Source: Streptomyces olivochromogenes (lineage in GTDB: Bacteria; Actinomycetota; Actinomycetes; Streptomycetales; Streptomycetaceae). Taken from it: 64,000 nt of DNA. This document shows positions 16,253 through 25,231 of this stretch, piece by piece. A model generated the notes under the pieces. It made no database searches. It was not told the DNA's origin and saw only the letters and a list, made by a program, of their open reading frames with translations. The position numbers were made by a program, and so were the translations under genes. Each line of letters starts with the position of its first letter. The stretch's first letter is position 1. Location: contig NZ_JADDRL010000039.1 in assembly GCF_021538895.1 (NCBI RefSeq), forward strand, positions 1-64,000, in the 5' to 3' direction.

Positions 16253-17451
16253 GCCACGGTCTCCGCCTCGGACGCGCGGAAGAGGGTGACCGTGGCCCGC
16301 AGTCCGCCCTCGGCACGGGCCTGCAGGTCGAGGGCGCCACCGTGTGCGTCGGCGACCGCCGCGACGATGGCCAGGCCGAGGCCCGACCCCGCGCCGATGC
16401 CACCGCCGGTCCGCTCGGCGCCGAGCCGACGGAACGGACGGACAAAATGGGAAACTTGATCCTGTGTCAGCACAGGACCTCCGTTCTCCACCACCAGCCG
16501 CACATCCGTGCCCTCGGCGCTGGTAGTGACGCAGATCCAGCCGCCGGGCTGATTGTGCACTATCGCGTTGTCAACGAGGTTCTCCACCATCCTGCGCAAC
16601 AGGGTCCGGCTGCCGCGCGCCCACACGCCCGATCCGTCACCTGCACAGTCAGCATCCACGACGAGTCCCTTCGCGGAGGCCAGGGAGGCACGCTGGGCGA
16701 GCGCAGCCGTGGCGAGCAAATCCAGCGGGACGGCCTCCACGTCCGGCAGCTGCACTCCGTGCTGCGCACGGGCCAGTGCCAGGAAGCCGTCCAGCAGCCG
16801 GTCGACCTGGTCCAGCTCGGTCCTGACGCGGCGCGCGAGGGTACGCGTCTGCTCGGGGACCGGGTCCGGTTTGGCGAGCGCGACGTCCACCGAGGCCCGC
16901 ATGGTGGCCAAGGGGGTGCGCAGTTCGTGCGAGGCGTCGGCAACGAACCGCCGCTGCGCGGCGAACGCCTGCTCAAGGCGCTCCAGCAGCGCGTCGATCG
17001 TTTCGCCGAGGTCCCTGAGTTCGTCGTGCGGACCCGGGACGGCGAGTCGTTCGTGCAGGCTGTCGGCGGAGATGCGACGAGTCGCCACGGTCATCGCGCG
17101 AAGCGGCCGCAGTACGCGTCCGGCGGCGTACCAGCCCATCGCGACCGACAGCAGTCCCATCACCACCAACCCCGCCGCCGAACCGAGCAGCAGCTGGTCC
17201 ACCTGCCGGCTGTGGGCCTGGGCGAGTTGGTGCTCCAGACTGGCGATCCTCGCCTGAGCAGCGGACGAGAGCGTGCCTGGCTGGTTGCCCGGCGCTTGGG
17301 CCGCCCGGTAGGTACCGCCGGCCACCAGCCCGACGACCGCCAGCATCGCGATGGCCGAGGCAAGGAACAGTTCGGCGTACAGGGTCGTGAAACGCCAGCG
17401 GACGCTACGACGGTGCACCGCCCGTATGGGAGGCCCCAGTTCCGCTGCCAT
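16249..17451 (-). CDS. Sensor histidine kinase
   Basis: A 400-residue membrane kinase: TM1 about 26-46, a short extracytoplasmic loop of about 40 residues, TM2 about 88-110, HAMP (about 111-165), HisKA with SHELRTPL, and HATPase with the N box VENLVDNAIVHNQ and G box GSGLGLAIV. The small sensor loop suggests sensing at or in the membrane, as in antimicrobial-peptide detoxification systems. It precedes and overlaps the response regulator, and is divergent from the ABC-2 exporter 144 nt away. Confidence 0.92.
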   Translation of the reverse strand: MAAELGPPIRAVHRRSVRWRFTTLYAELFLASAIAMLAVVGLVAGGTYRAAQAPGNQPGTLSSAAQARIASLEHQLAQAHSRQVDQLLLGSAAGLVVMGLLSVAMGWYAAGRVLRPLRAMTVATRRISADSLHERLAVPGPHDELRDLGETIDALLERLEQAFAAQRRFVADASHELRTPLATMRASVDVALAKPDPVPEQTRTLARRVRTELDQVDRLLDGFLALARAQHGVQLPDVEAVPLDLLATAALAQRASLASAKGLVVDADCAGDGSGVWARGSRTLLRRMVENLVDNAIVHNQPGGWICVTTSAEGTDVRLVVENGGPVLTQDQVSHFVRPFRRLGAERTGGGIGAGSGLGLAIVAAVADAHGGALDLQARAEGGLRATVTLFRASEAETVA

Positions 17452-17595
17452 CGGTCCCCTTCTCTCTTACTGCCCGCTCAGGCTAGGCGAACCGGCCTAA
17501 CAGCGGTATGACAGCACCCGTTCCGCCCGCGTTACGGCTCCGAGCGCAGCGTGGTGGGCCCCAGGACATGACGAGCGAGGGGCGGAGCAGCAAGG

Positions 17596-18531
17596 ATGAA
17601 GGACGATCCCAGGATCGAGGTTGAGGGCCTGCGTAAACGCTTCGGGGCGACGCAGGCGCTCAATGGCATGACATTCACCGTCCGGCCGGGACGGGTGACC
17701 GGATTCGTGGGCCCGAACGGCGCCGGCAAGTCCACCACCATGCGGGTGGTGCTGGGCCTGGACGCTCCCGACCAGGGGCGCGCGCTGGTCGGGGGACAGC
17801 CGTATCGGACTTTGGGCAGCCCACTGCGCCATCTGGGTTCGCTGCTGGATGCAGGCGCCCTGCAACCCAGCCGCAGCGCCCGCAACCACCTGCTGTGGCT
17901 GGCCCACTCGCAGGGCCTCCCGGCCAGCCGAGCGGACCGGGTGCTGGAGCAGGTCGGACTGGCTGAGGCGGCGCGGCGCCGTGCCGGCGGCTTCTCGCTG
18001 GGCATGCGACAGCGGCTGGGCATCGCGGCGGCGCTCCTCGGCGATCCGCCCGCGCTGATGCTGGACGAACCGTTCAACGGCCTGGACCCCGAAGGGATCC
18101 TGTGGATCCGCAGCCTGCTGTCCTCGCTGGCGGCGCACGGCCGGACGGTACTGGTGTCCAGCCATCTGATGAGCGAGCTGCAGGATGTCGCGGGTCACCT
18201 CATCGTCGTCGGACGCGGCCGTGTGGTCGCCGACACGGGCGTGCCAGAGTTGCTCGCGACGCTCTCCGCGAACCGCGTCACGCTGCGCACTTCCGCACCC
18301 GTCGCGGCGACAGAGGCACTGGCACGCGCCGGCGCGATCGTCCACGCCAAGGGGGCGGACACAGTCAGCGTCAGCGGGCTGACAGGCGAGGCCATCGTGA
18401 CCGTGCTGAACGCGGGCGGGGTGCCGTTCGCGGAACTGGCCACGCACCGCGCAACCTTGGAGGAGGCGTACCTGGAGCTCACCCGGGACGCCGTGCAGTA
18501 CCGCGGCGACGGCGGCGAGGAGACCGCGTGA
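17596..18531 (+). CDS. ABC exporter ATP-binding protein
   Basis: A 311-residue ABC-2-type ATPase. Walker A GPNGAGKST (residues 43-51), signature FSLGMRQR, Walker B ALMLDEP followed by FNGLDPEG, and H-loop SSHLMSE. A C-terminal extension of about 90 residues is typical of exporters of drugs or bacteriocins. The stop overlaps the start of the first permease by 1 nt. Together with the two permeases it forms a complete exporter beside a two-component system, fitting resistance to a membrane-active compound (inference). Confidence 0.93.
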   Translation: MKDDPRIEVEGLRKRFGATQALNGMTFTVRPGRVTGFVGPNGAGKSTTMRVVLGLDAPDQGRALVGGQPYRTLGSPLRHLGSLLDAGALQPSRSARNHLLWLAHSQGLPASRADRVLEQVGLAEAARRRAGGFSLGMRQRLGIAAALLGDPPALMLDEPFNGLDPEGILWIRSLLSSLAAHGRTVLVSSHLMSELQDVAGHLIVVGRGRVVADTGVPELLATLSANRVTLRTSAPVAATEALARAGAIVHAKGADTVSVSGLTGEAIVTVLNAGGVPFAELATHRATLEEAYLELTRDAVQYRGDGGEETA

Positions 18532-20057
18532 TGAGGGGGCTTCGAGTTCTGCATGCGGAGTGGACCAAGTTCCGCACCATACGAGGCTGGGTCCTCGGCG
18601 CAGTCGGCGCAATCCTGGCGTCCGTCCTGTTCCTGCTGGCCGGGACGGCGTCGACAAACCAGTCGTCGACCCAGCACACGCAAGACGCCGCCACGTTGCC
18701 TGTCGGCCCCGGCGGCGAAGCGGTCAACGACAGCTTCTACTTCATGCACGAGGCCCTGACCGGCGACGGCAGCATCACCGTCACCGTGACCGCGCTTACC
18801 GGCGTGCTGGCCCAGGAACCAGGGCACACCTCGCCCGGGATCACTCCGTGGGCCAAGTCCGGAATCCTCGTCAAGCAGAGCCTCGAACAGGGCTCGCAGT
18901 ACGCCGCGATGATGGTCACCGGCGCTCACGGCGTGCGGATGCAGGACGACTTCACCCACGACCGGGCCGGCCTGCCCGGCCGCCCCTCCGCCGCCTCGCC
19001 ACGCTGGCTGCGCCTGGTCCGCGCCGGGTCGACGGTCACCGGATACGACTCGGCAGACGGCGTGCACTGGACCGAGATCGGCAGCGCACGCCTGGCCGGT
19101 CTGCCCGCCACCGTGCAGGTGGGCCTCTTCACCTCCTCCCCCGCAGCCGTGCAGACGAGCGGCTCCCGCGGCGGTACGAGCCCTGCTGTGGCCACCGGAA
19201 CCTTCGGCCACGCGGCACTCGGTGGTCCCTGGGCCCGTGGCAGCCGACCGGACCGCTGGCAGGGCGTTCAGGTGGGCGGCGACGCCGGCACATCCGGCAG
19301 CTACGCGGAGAACACCTCAGGCGCCCACACGCAGACCGGCAGCGGCTTCTCTGTCACGGGTGCCGGGGACATCGCCCCCGTGGTCGGCGGTCCCACGCTC
19401 GGCCCCGCCTACGCGATCGAGAACTTCCTGGTCGGCACGTTCGCCGCACTGATCGTCCTGACGGTCGTGGCCGTACAGTTCGTCACCACCGAATACCGCC
19501 GCGGCCTGATCGGCACCACACTCGCCGCGGCACCAGGACGCGAGCGGGTGCTGGCCGCCAAAACCGCCGTCGTCGTGACAGTCGCCTTCGCGGTCGGCGT
19601 GGTCGTCGCCGCCATCAGCATCCCGCTCGGACGCCAACGCGCACACGCCACCCACTTCTTGGTGTTCACCGTGCCACGCGCGGTGGAACTGCGCGCGACC
19701 CTCGGCACCGGGCTCCTGCTGGCCGCCACCGCCGCTCTCTCACTGGCGCTCGGCGCGGTGCTGCGGCGCAGCGCGACAGCGATCACCGCCGTCGTCGTGA
19801 CGACCGTACTGCCCTATCTGCTCGCGGTCAGCGGCGTGCTGCCGGCCCCTTTGGCACAGTGGCTGCTTCGCCTCACCCCGGCGGCGGGCTTCGCCGTCCA
19901 GCAGACACTGCCGCACTACGCCCACGTACTGACCGTCTACACACCAGCCTCCGGCTACTTTCCCCTCTCGCCCTGGGGCGGCTACGCCGTCCTGAGCGGC
20001 TGGACCATGCTCGCTCTGGCGGCCGCGACCCTGCTGCTGCGCCGGAGGGACGGATGA
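18531..20057 (+). CDS. ABC-2 permease with large extracytoplasmic insert
   Basis: A 508-residue permease. TM1 (residues 20-40) is followed by an insert of about 230 residues before the remaining five helices (about 295-505). The insert contains GSITVTVTALTGVLA, WAKSGILVKQ, DDFTHDRAG, PRWLRLVRAGSTVTGYDSAD and WTEIGSARLAGLP, the pattern of DUF1349/concanavalin-like jelly-roll domains found in glycan-binding proteins. After it come the ABC-2 helices and the cytoplasmic EYRRGLIGTTLAA loop. It is coupled to the ATPase (TGATG) and to the next permease (ATGA). The insert may bind the exported ligand or a wall glycan. Confidence 0.85.
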   Translation: MRGLRVLHAEWTKFRTIRGWVLGAVGAILASVLFLLAGTASTNQSSTQHTQDAATLPVGPGGEAVNDSFYFMHEALTGDGSITVTVTALTGVLAQEPGHTSPGITPWAKSGILVKQSLEQGSQYAAMMVTGAHGVRMQDDFTHDRAGLPGRPSAASPRWLRLVRAGSTVTGYDSADGVHWTEIGSARLAGLPATVQVGLFTSSPAAVQTSGSRGGTSPAVATGTFGHAALGGPWARGSRPDRWQGVQVGGDAGTSGSYAENTSGAHTQTGSGFSVTGAGDIAPVVGGPTLGPAYAIENFLVGTFAALIVLTVVAVQFVTTEYRRGLIGTTLAAAPGRERVLAAKTAVVVTVAFAVGVVVAAISIPLGRQRAHATHFLVFTVPRAVELRATLGTGLLLAATAALSLALGAVLRRSATAITAVVVTTVLPYLLAVSGVLPAPLAQWLLRLTPAAGFAVQQTLPHYAHVLTVYTPASGYFPLSPWGGYAVLSGWTMLALAAATLLLRRRDG

Positions 20058-20845
20058 GCGCCATCGGCCTGCGCCAAACGGTCCACGCCGAGTGGACCAA
20101 GCTGCGAACCGACACGGGTCACGCATGGCTGCTGCTGGGCCTCGTCTCCGTCACAGCGTCCGTGAGCGCGGCAGTGGCGGCGACCACCCGGTGCCCCGCG
20201 AGCGGCTGCGGCCAGGATCCTGTCAGACTCAGCCTCACAGGCGTGTCGCTGGGTCAGACGATCGCCGCGATCGTGGCCGTGCTGATCATCGGCCACGAGT
20301 ACGGCACCGGCTTGATCCACACCACGCTCACGGCAGTGCCGCGGCGCACCACCGTTCTGGCCGCCAAGGCCGCCGTCGTGAGCGGGACGGTCTTCACCGC
20401 GGGGACCGCGGCAGTCCTGGCGTCCGTACTCGCCGGACGCAGCCTGCTGCCAGGCAACGGCTTCACGCCCGCCCACGGCTACGCCGCCCTCTCCCTTACG
20501 GACGGGCCGACCCTGCGGGCAGTCTCAGGCTCGGTGATCTACCTGGTCCTGGTCGCTCTGCTCGCCCTCGGCATCGCCACAGCGGTTCGGGACGCGGCGG
20601 TGGCGATGGGCGTCGTGCTGGGGTTGCTGTACCTCTTCCCCCTCCTCAGCCACGTGGTCACCGACCCAGGCCTTCGGCGGCACCTCGCGCAGATCGGGCC
20701 GATGCCCGCGGGACTGGCCGTCCAGGCCACGACGGACCTGCGCCATCTCCCCATCGGACCGTGGGCGGGCCTCGGCGTGCTGGCCCTGTGGGCGGCAGTC
20801 ACGCTACTCATCGGCGGCACGGTGCTGCGGCTCCGTGATGCCTGA
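20054..20845 (+). CDS. ABC-2 permease, second subunit
   Basis: A 263-residue permease with six predicted helices and the same N-terminal HAEWTKLRTD motif and HEYGTGLIHTTLTAVPRR cytoplasmic loop as its neighbour, so the two are paralogues forming a heterodimer with the upstream ATPase. It lacks the large insert of the first permease. The start overlaps the previous stop by 4 nt; no gene of the operon follows. Confidence 0.9.
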   Translation: MSAIGLRQTVHAEWTKLRTDTGHAWLLLGLVSVTASVSAAVAATTRCPASGCGQDPVRLSLTGVSLGQTIAAIVAVLIIGHEYGTGLIHTTLTAVPRRTTVLAAKAAVVSGTVFTAGTAAVLASVLAGRSLLPGNGFTPAHGYAALSLTDGPTLRAVSGSVIYLVLVALLALGIATAVRDAAVAMGVVLGLLYLFPLLSHVVTDPGLRRHLAQIGPMPAGLAVQATTDLRHLPIGPWAGLGVLALWAAVTLLIGGTVLRLRDA

Positions 20846-20922
20846 CGAGTGCGTTGGCCTCGGAACGTGGGTAGTTGAGACTGCGCCGGCCTCAGCGGAA
20901 CGCGCCCATGTCTTGCTTGTCT

Positions 20923-21333
20923 TCAGGACTCGCCGCAGGCGTCACGCAGACGCTGAAGGTTTGCCTCATGCTCAGCGATCCACTCAGGCGTTGGTTCGAG
21001 CCCCAGGGCCACCGTCAACCTGTCTGGATCGTGTACCGAGATGGAGAGCCAGCCGTTTTCGTGTGGGTGAAAGTACAGCTCCAACCCTCGGCTGCCTTGC
21101 GGCCAGTTGGCGTCTTCACCCGCACTGAGGCGTCTGAGTGCTTCCTCCCACTCTTCGAGGTGATCAAGCCGGATGTTGGTCTTCAAGCGAGCGTTCACGA
21201 AATCCGTAGTTATTAGGCATTCAGCTCGAACCCGGGCGTAATGGACTTCGTGGCGTTCAACCGCACGCAGGACGAGGGAGACCCCTCGTTCGTCAGACAG
21301 ATGTATCAAGTCAACAGGGACCCACTCGTCCAT
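20923..21333 (-). CDS. DUF5959 family protein
   Basis: A 136-residue soluble protein: an N-terminal strand-rich part (DLIHLSDERGVSLVLRAVER) and the DUF5959-like core with LDHLEEWEEALRRLSAGEDA and NWPQGSRGLELYFHP. DUF5959 proteins are common in Streptomyces, often in several copies, and have no known function. It stands alone, convergent with the ABC exporter. No export signal. Confidence 0.75.
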   Translation of the reverse strand: MDEWVPVDLIHLSDERGVSLVLRAVERHEVHYARVRAECLITTDFVNARLKTNIRLDHLEEWEEALRRLSAGEDANWPQGSRGLELYFHPHENGWLSISVHDPDRLTVALGLEPTPEWIAEHEANLQRLRDACGES

Positions 21334-21549
21334 CCCACTCCCCTTTGCCGGTCACGTACCCAGAGATTGCATGCACGATACAGACAGGTCGACTGACGCC
21401 GACCAGCAAGGATGAGGCCAGATCTCAAACTCTGTGCCCAGTGCGGGCGCCCGCCCCTCAGCCTATGGATGGCGCCCATCGACTCAGCTCGGCCTCGGTT
21501 ACTGTCTGGACGCCCGAAAGTCGGGCACGGCAAAGGAGGGGCCTCCGCC

Positions 21550-21855
21550 ATGTCGATACGCAAGAACTTCGCCAAGCTCTTCAAGAGCACGGCCAAAACT
21601 CCTGACGGCGACCCGTTCGCAATAGAACGCCCGTGCCAATGCTCGCCGCAGTGGCCCGGCCTGGAGACGGCGGCGAACGGGCACATGCTCCCGGCTCAGC
21701 CCTCCAGCCACTACAGCGTTCTCACGAACCCCGAGGTCGGGCCGTTCGTCGCACGCTGCACCGGTTGTCACGCTCGCTATCCCCGCCCTTGGGTGATCCC
21801 GCAGGGCGCGCCGATGCCTTTCGACTGGGCTCGTGAGGCTCCGCCAACCGCGTGA
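21550..21855 (+). CDS. Hypothetical protein with CxC and CTGC motifs
   Basis: A 101-residue protein of unknown function. It holds CQCS near residue 31 and CTGCHARYP near 76, a possible zinc-binding arrangement, though only four cysteines are present. The frame opens at 21412, but the ATG at 21550 has a GGAGGG 9 nt upstream and is preferred. Basic N-terminus, proline-rich C-terminus, no membrane segment. Confidence 0.6.
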   Translation: MSIRKNFAKLFKSTAKTPDGDPFAIERPCQCSPQWPGLETAANGHMLPAQPSSHYSVLTNPEVGPFVARCTGCHARYPRPWVIPQGAPMPFDWAREAPPTA

Positions 21856-22404
21856 GCGCCAAGCACGCTCACTATGGGAAGCATCGCACCACGGCGTACA
21901 GCGGGTGCTCGACGTGGATGTGGCCGGGCAGCTCGTCAGGACCAAAACGCCGCGGGAGGAAGGAGTTCCGGTGGGCGCGGAGGTCCTGGTCCATCTGCCG
22001 CACGCCAAAGTCCTTCCATACGCGCACAGTGAGTTGGTACTCCGGTCGTCATGACCCGGCGGGCACGCCCGCACCACTTCCCGTGCCACCGTGGCGGACA
22101 GCCGACCGGGCGGCCCGCCACGGGGCGTGGGGCGACAGGGCCGGGCCGGAAGAATTGCGACGCGTCCGCTCTCGCGGCTCCGCGAGCCAGCGATGGCAGG
22201 CCGAGATCGTACGATCTTGTAGTGACGAGCCCTCGGCCGGAAAGCGGGGAAAGCCGCGGCCGCCCGCGGATCGGCTTGTCACTCCGAACGTCGCATACGC
22301 GACACGTGCGGGACGAAGGTGGCAGCACCGCGCCGACCCGAACGTCTCCCCTCCCCCGCGCCAGACGCGGGGGAATTGACGACAGACATCAGCGAAGGAA
22401 TCCC
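21856..22404. other. Stretch without a confident gene
   Basis: On the minus strand 21880-22050 an uninterrupted but start-poor frame reads VWKDFGVRQMDQDLRAHRN then PGHIHVEHPLYAVVRCFP. It looks coding but is not recognised and may be a fragment. From 22060 to 22350 I see nothing. A strong hairpin at 22352 precedes the next gene. Confidence 0.4.
22352..22374 (+). terminator. GC-rich stem-loop upstream of the ABM gene
   Basis: TCCCCCGCG pairs with CGCGGGGGA across a 5-nt loop, followed by AATTGAC. It ends 30 nt before the monooxygenase start, so it is either a terminator of an upstream transcript or a leader structure. Confidence 0.5.
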
Positions 22405-22737
22405 GTGATCTTCATCACTGCCAAGTTCCGAGTCCGTCCCGAGCACGCCGACCGCTGGCCCGAGATCACCGCCGACTTCACCCGCGCCACGCGCGCCGAG
22501 CCCGGCTGCCTGTGGTTCGACTGGTCGCGGAGTGTGGAGGAGCCGACGGAGTACGTCCTGGTCGAGGCCTTCCGCGACGACGAGGCCGGAGCCGCGCATG
22601 TGCAGTCTGCGCACTTCAAGGCTGCGCAGCAGACGCTGCCACCCCATCTGGCCGAGACGCCGCGCATCGTCAACCTGACCGTTCCGCAGGACGACTGGTC
22701 GCTGCTGGGAGAAATGGCGGTCTCCGGCCAGGAGTAG
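22405..22737 (+). CDS. Antibiotic-biosynthesis-monooxygenase (ABM/YgiN-like) protein
   Basis: A 110-residue dimeric ferredoxin-like protein of the ABM superfamily: FITAKFRVRPEHADRWPEI, RAEPGCLWFDWSRS and FRDDEAGAAHVQSAHFKA are the conserved strands and helices. Members oxidise quinols or polyketide anthrones without cofactors, or act as haem-degrading or unknown proteins. GTG start with GAAGGA 6 nt upstream. It stands alone; its role in a pathway cannot be inferred here. Confidence 0.8.
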   Translation: MIFITAKFRVRPEHADRWPEITADFTRATRAEPGCLWFDWSRSVEEPTEYVLVEAFRDDEAGAAHVQSAHFKAAQQTLPPHLAETPRIVNLTVPQDDWSLLGEMAVSGQE

Positions 22738-23229
22738 CAGTCTCGCGGCCGGGTGCGGCTGCTGCCGTCAGCACGGCACGTATCGTCGGCGGTTCCGGAG
22801 TCACCCAGCAGGGCGTGAGACGCTCAGGTGAATGTGCCGTCCAGTGGTTGTTCGGTCCACACCGTCTTGCCCTTGCGAGTGCCCCAGCGTTCGGCCAACT
22901 GGGCCACCACGAACAGGGATGGCTACTGACCCTGGCGTGATGTCGCGGGGCTGACGGCACGGAGCAGCGCTGGTGCCAGGGGTGGGAGCGCGGCGGAGTG
23001 CCGGCCCTCGAGTCGAAGGGCCCGGCGTCGCTGCCCTAGTGAGGCGCTGGAGTCGGTGCTGCAGCGCGACGACAAGCCGCTCGCTGCCCTGAAGCGCGGG
23101 CCGCACTCCGGCGGGCGCATGACGTCGATGTCGACGAACACCCTGCTCACCGTGGAGACGCTGCAGACCCCACGTACCATGATCAGTCAGCCACATTCCT
23201 TCCGAATGCTTACGACAGGGTTCAGACGG
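22738..23229. other. Gene-poor stretch
   Basis: Apart from the ATP-binding fragment described separately (22824-22925), the plus strand at 23040-23170 has an open segment (ESVLQRDDKPLAALKRGPH) that I do not recognise. No other signal is apparent. Confidence 0.35.
22824..22925 (-). pseudogene. C-terminal scrap of an anti-sigma-factor-like ATP-binding protein
   Basis: The minus strand reads LFVVAQLAERWGTRKGKTVW then TEQPLDGTFT and a stop. This matches the end of Streptomyces HATPase/RsbW-type proteins (consensus LFLVAQLAERWGTR..GKTIWAEQ). No start or N-terminal domain remains. Confidence 0.6.
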
Positions 23230-25044
23230 TTACTCCTTCGTCCAGCGCTGGGACGCCTTCCCGGACTCGCAGTCGTGCGCCGTCACGCTGCTGCCCGAGG
23301 CCAGATCGAGGCACTGGCCGCTCTGCACGCTGCGCAGGGTCGCGCCGGAGCCCCTGGTCCAGAACATCGAGGACTGGCCGTACGCCTCACACGAGCCGAC
23401 CGAGGCGTTGTTGCCGAAGACGGGGGTGACCAGGCACTGACTGCTGCCCTGGTTGACGACCTTGAACGAGCCGTCCGACGCGCTCAGGAAGGCCCAGGAG
23501 CTGTTCGCGTCGTCCGCGCAGTTCCCGTGGATCAGCCCGTTGCCGTAGGCCGTCAGGGTCAGGCAGTTGCCGTTGTCCCCGTTCACGAGGTGGAAGTAGC
23601 TGCCCGCCGCGGTGTTCTGGTCCGGTGCGCCCGTCGACGTACGGCCGGAACCGTCCGAGCCACCTGAGCCGCTTCTGCCGCCCGAGCCGTGCGAGGTGCC
23701 GGCGTCGCCAGAGCCGTCCTTCGCGTCCGTGCCCTTGCCGGTACCGGTGCCGGAGCTCCCACTGTTGGTCTGCGCCCCGCTCATCCCCTTGCCCTTGCCC
23801 TTGCCTGACGGCGACTTCCCCGGAGTCGCCGTGCCCGAGGGGGACTGGGTTGGGGTGAGCGACGCCGAGACCGTGACCGACGGCGTGGCGCGGGCGTCGG
23901 CCTGTGGTGCGGAGGTGTTCGGCAAGAGCTGGATCGCGAGGGTCGTACCGGTGACCACGACCACAACGGGGACGGCGGCGAACAGGATCCGGGTACGGCG
24001 GCGGCGCTCGCGCGGCTCAGGGCGGGGCGTGGACTCCGGCTCGGGCTTCGGCTCGGGCTTCGGCTTCGACTCCGGCTCGGCGGACGGCAAGGTCGGGACA
24101 GGGACGGACGGCTCCTCGATCTCCGGGACTGGTGTCGCGGCGAAGGCAGCCCGTTCGGACAGCCGCTCGGTGATGGCCTGCGGCCACAGGGGGGCGGTGA
24201 ATGGCCCGTGCTGTTCCGCGAGTTCGACGAGTTCGGCGGCGGTCGGGCGGGCGCCGGGGTCCTTGGCGAGGCAGGCCGCGACAACCTCGGCGAGCTCCGG
24301 GGCCAGTTCACGCACGGGGTCGAGGTCGGGCTCCTCGTGCACGATGCGGTACAGCACCCCGTGCCCGGACTCGTCGCCGAAGGGCGGGCGCCCGCAGGCC
24401 GCGTACGCGAGCACCGAGCCGAGGGCGAACACATCGACGGCGCCGGTCAACTTCCGTGCCCCCGAGGCCTGTTCGGGCGACATGTAGGCGGGCGTTCCCA
24501 CCACCATGCCGGACAGGGTCAGCTGGCTCTGTTCCGCGGCCTGAGCGACGCCGAAGTCGATGACGGTGACGCCGTCGAGGGTCAGCATGACGTTGGACGG
24601 CTTGACGTCCCGGTGCACCATGTCCAGCGCGTGCACCTCCGCCAGTCCCGAGGCTGCCTCCCGCAGCAACAGCCACAGCGCGTCGGCGGGCAGCGGAGAG
24701 CCGTTCAGCTCGACCGCCTCGCGCAGAGTAGATCCGGGGACGTACGCGGTGGCGAACCACGGCGGCTGCGCGGTGCGGTCGCTGACAAGCAGCGGCGTGG
24801 TGGCCCGCGCGGGCAGCTTGGCGAGATTGTCCAGCTCGTGCCCGAACCGGCGCAGGAAGGCCTTGTCCTCGGCGGCGACGGAGGACAACACCTGCTTGAC
24901 GGCGGCGTAACGCCCTTCGTGGACGCCGAGATACACGCGGCCCATGCCGCCTGCCCCGAGCCGGCCGATCAGGGGGATGCCCCCGATCCGCCGCGGATCC
25001 TCGTCCTCCAGCGGCTCGGCACCGCTTCCGTGCAGCTCTAACAC
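23230..25044 (-). CDS. Membrane Ser/Thr protein kinase with C-terminal ricin-type lectin domain
   Basis: A 604-residue Hanks-type kinase: glycine loop GRLGAGGMGRVYLG (about 27-40), VHRDVKPSN catalytic loop, DFG, SPEQ, kinase domain to about residue 285. Then comes a Pro/Glu/Lys-rich linker, TM helix AAVPVVVVVTGTTLAIQLL, a Ser/Gly-rich stalk, and an external beta-trefoil with QxW-like repeats (SSWAFL, SMFWTR, SQRWTKE). The preferred start is GTG 25044, preceded by GGGAGA. Its second codon is TTA, decoded by the bldA tRNA in Streptomyces, so translation may be developmental. The lectin domain probably senses glycan outside the cell (inference). Confidence 0.88.
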   Translation of the reverse strand: MLELHGSGAEPLEDEDPRRIGGIPLIGRLGAGGMGRVYLGVHEGRYAAVKQVLSSVAAEDKAFLRRFGHELDNLAKLPARATTPLLVSDRTAQPPWFATAYVPGSTLREAVELNGSPLPADALWLLLREAASGLAEVHALDMVHRDVKPSNVMLTLDGVTVIDFGVAQAAEQSQLTLSGMVVGTPAYMSPEQASGARKLTGAVDVFALGSVLAYAACGRPPFGDESGHGVLYRIVHEEPDLDPVRELAPELAEVVAACLAKDPGARPTAAELVELAEQHGPFTAPLWPQAITERLSERAAFAATPVPEIEEPSVPVPTLPSAEPESKPKPEPKPEPESTPRPEPRERRRRTRILFAAVPVVVVVTGTTLAIQLLPNTSAPQADARATPSVTVSASLTPTQSPSGTATPGKSPSGKGKGKGMSGAQTNSGSSGTGTGKGTDAKDGSGDAGTSHGSGGRSGSGGSDGSGRTSTGAPDQNTAAGSYFHLVNGDNGNCLTLTAYGNGLIHGNCADDANSSWAFLSASDGSFKVVNQGSSQCLVTPVFGNNASVGSCEAYGQSSMFWTRGSGATLRSVQSGQCLDLASGSSVTAHDCESGKASQRWTKE

Positions 25045-25175
25045 GTCGTACCCGTCTCCCCGTTCGCGATCGTCGCCGCAGTGGACGAGTGTCCGCCCGC
25101 CCCCCACGGCCGGGCGGCCACTCGTGTCCCGCACAGCCAAGTCTGAGCCAACTGGCAGTAGAATTGGAAGGACTT

Positions 25176-25194
25176 TCTAGAAAAACACTCTAGA
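25176..25194. promoter_or_regulatory. Paired TCTAGA sites upstream of TetR gene
   Basis: TCTAGA (25176-25181) and TCTAGA (25189-25194) lie 13 nt apart, each palindromic, making a larger dyad in the kinase/TetR intergenic region. A plausible autoregulatory operator. Confidence 0.5.
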
Positions 25195-25231
25195 TCTCTG
25201 TAGACGGAACCAGCGGAATCGGCGGCACCAC

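Noticed and set aside
18560..20053. Upstream extension of the second permease frame (about 500 codons)
   Set aside because: It is the +2 shadow of the first permease; the true start is ATG 20054 coupled to the previous stop.
20990..21006. GGTTCGAGCCCC, resembling a tRNA T-loop
   Set aside because: No acceptor or anticodon stem pairs around it and it lies inside the DUF5959 gene. No tRNA found in the window.
22341..22380. CRISPR-like repeat
   Set aside because: Single hairpin only, no repeat-spacer series. No CRISPR array or cas gene was found anywhere in the window.
23040..23200. Open plus-strand frame ESVLQRDDKPLAALKRGPH
   Set aside because: Short, no start with a ribosome binding site, and no family; not called.
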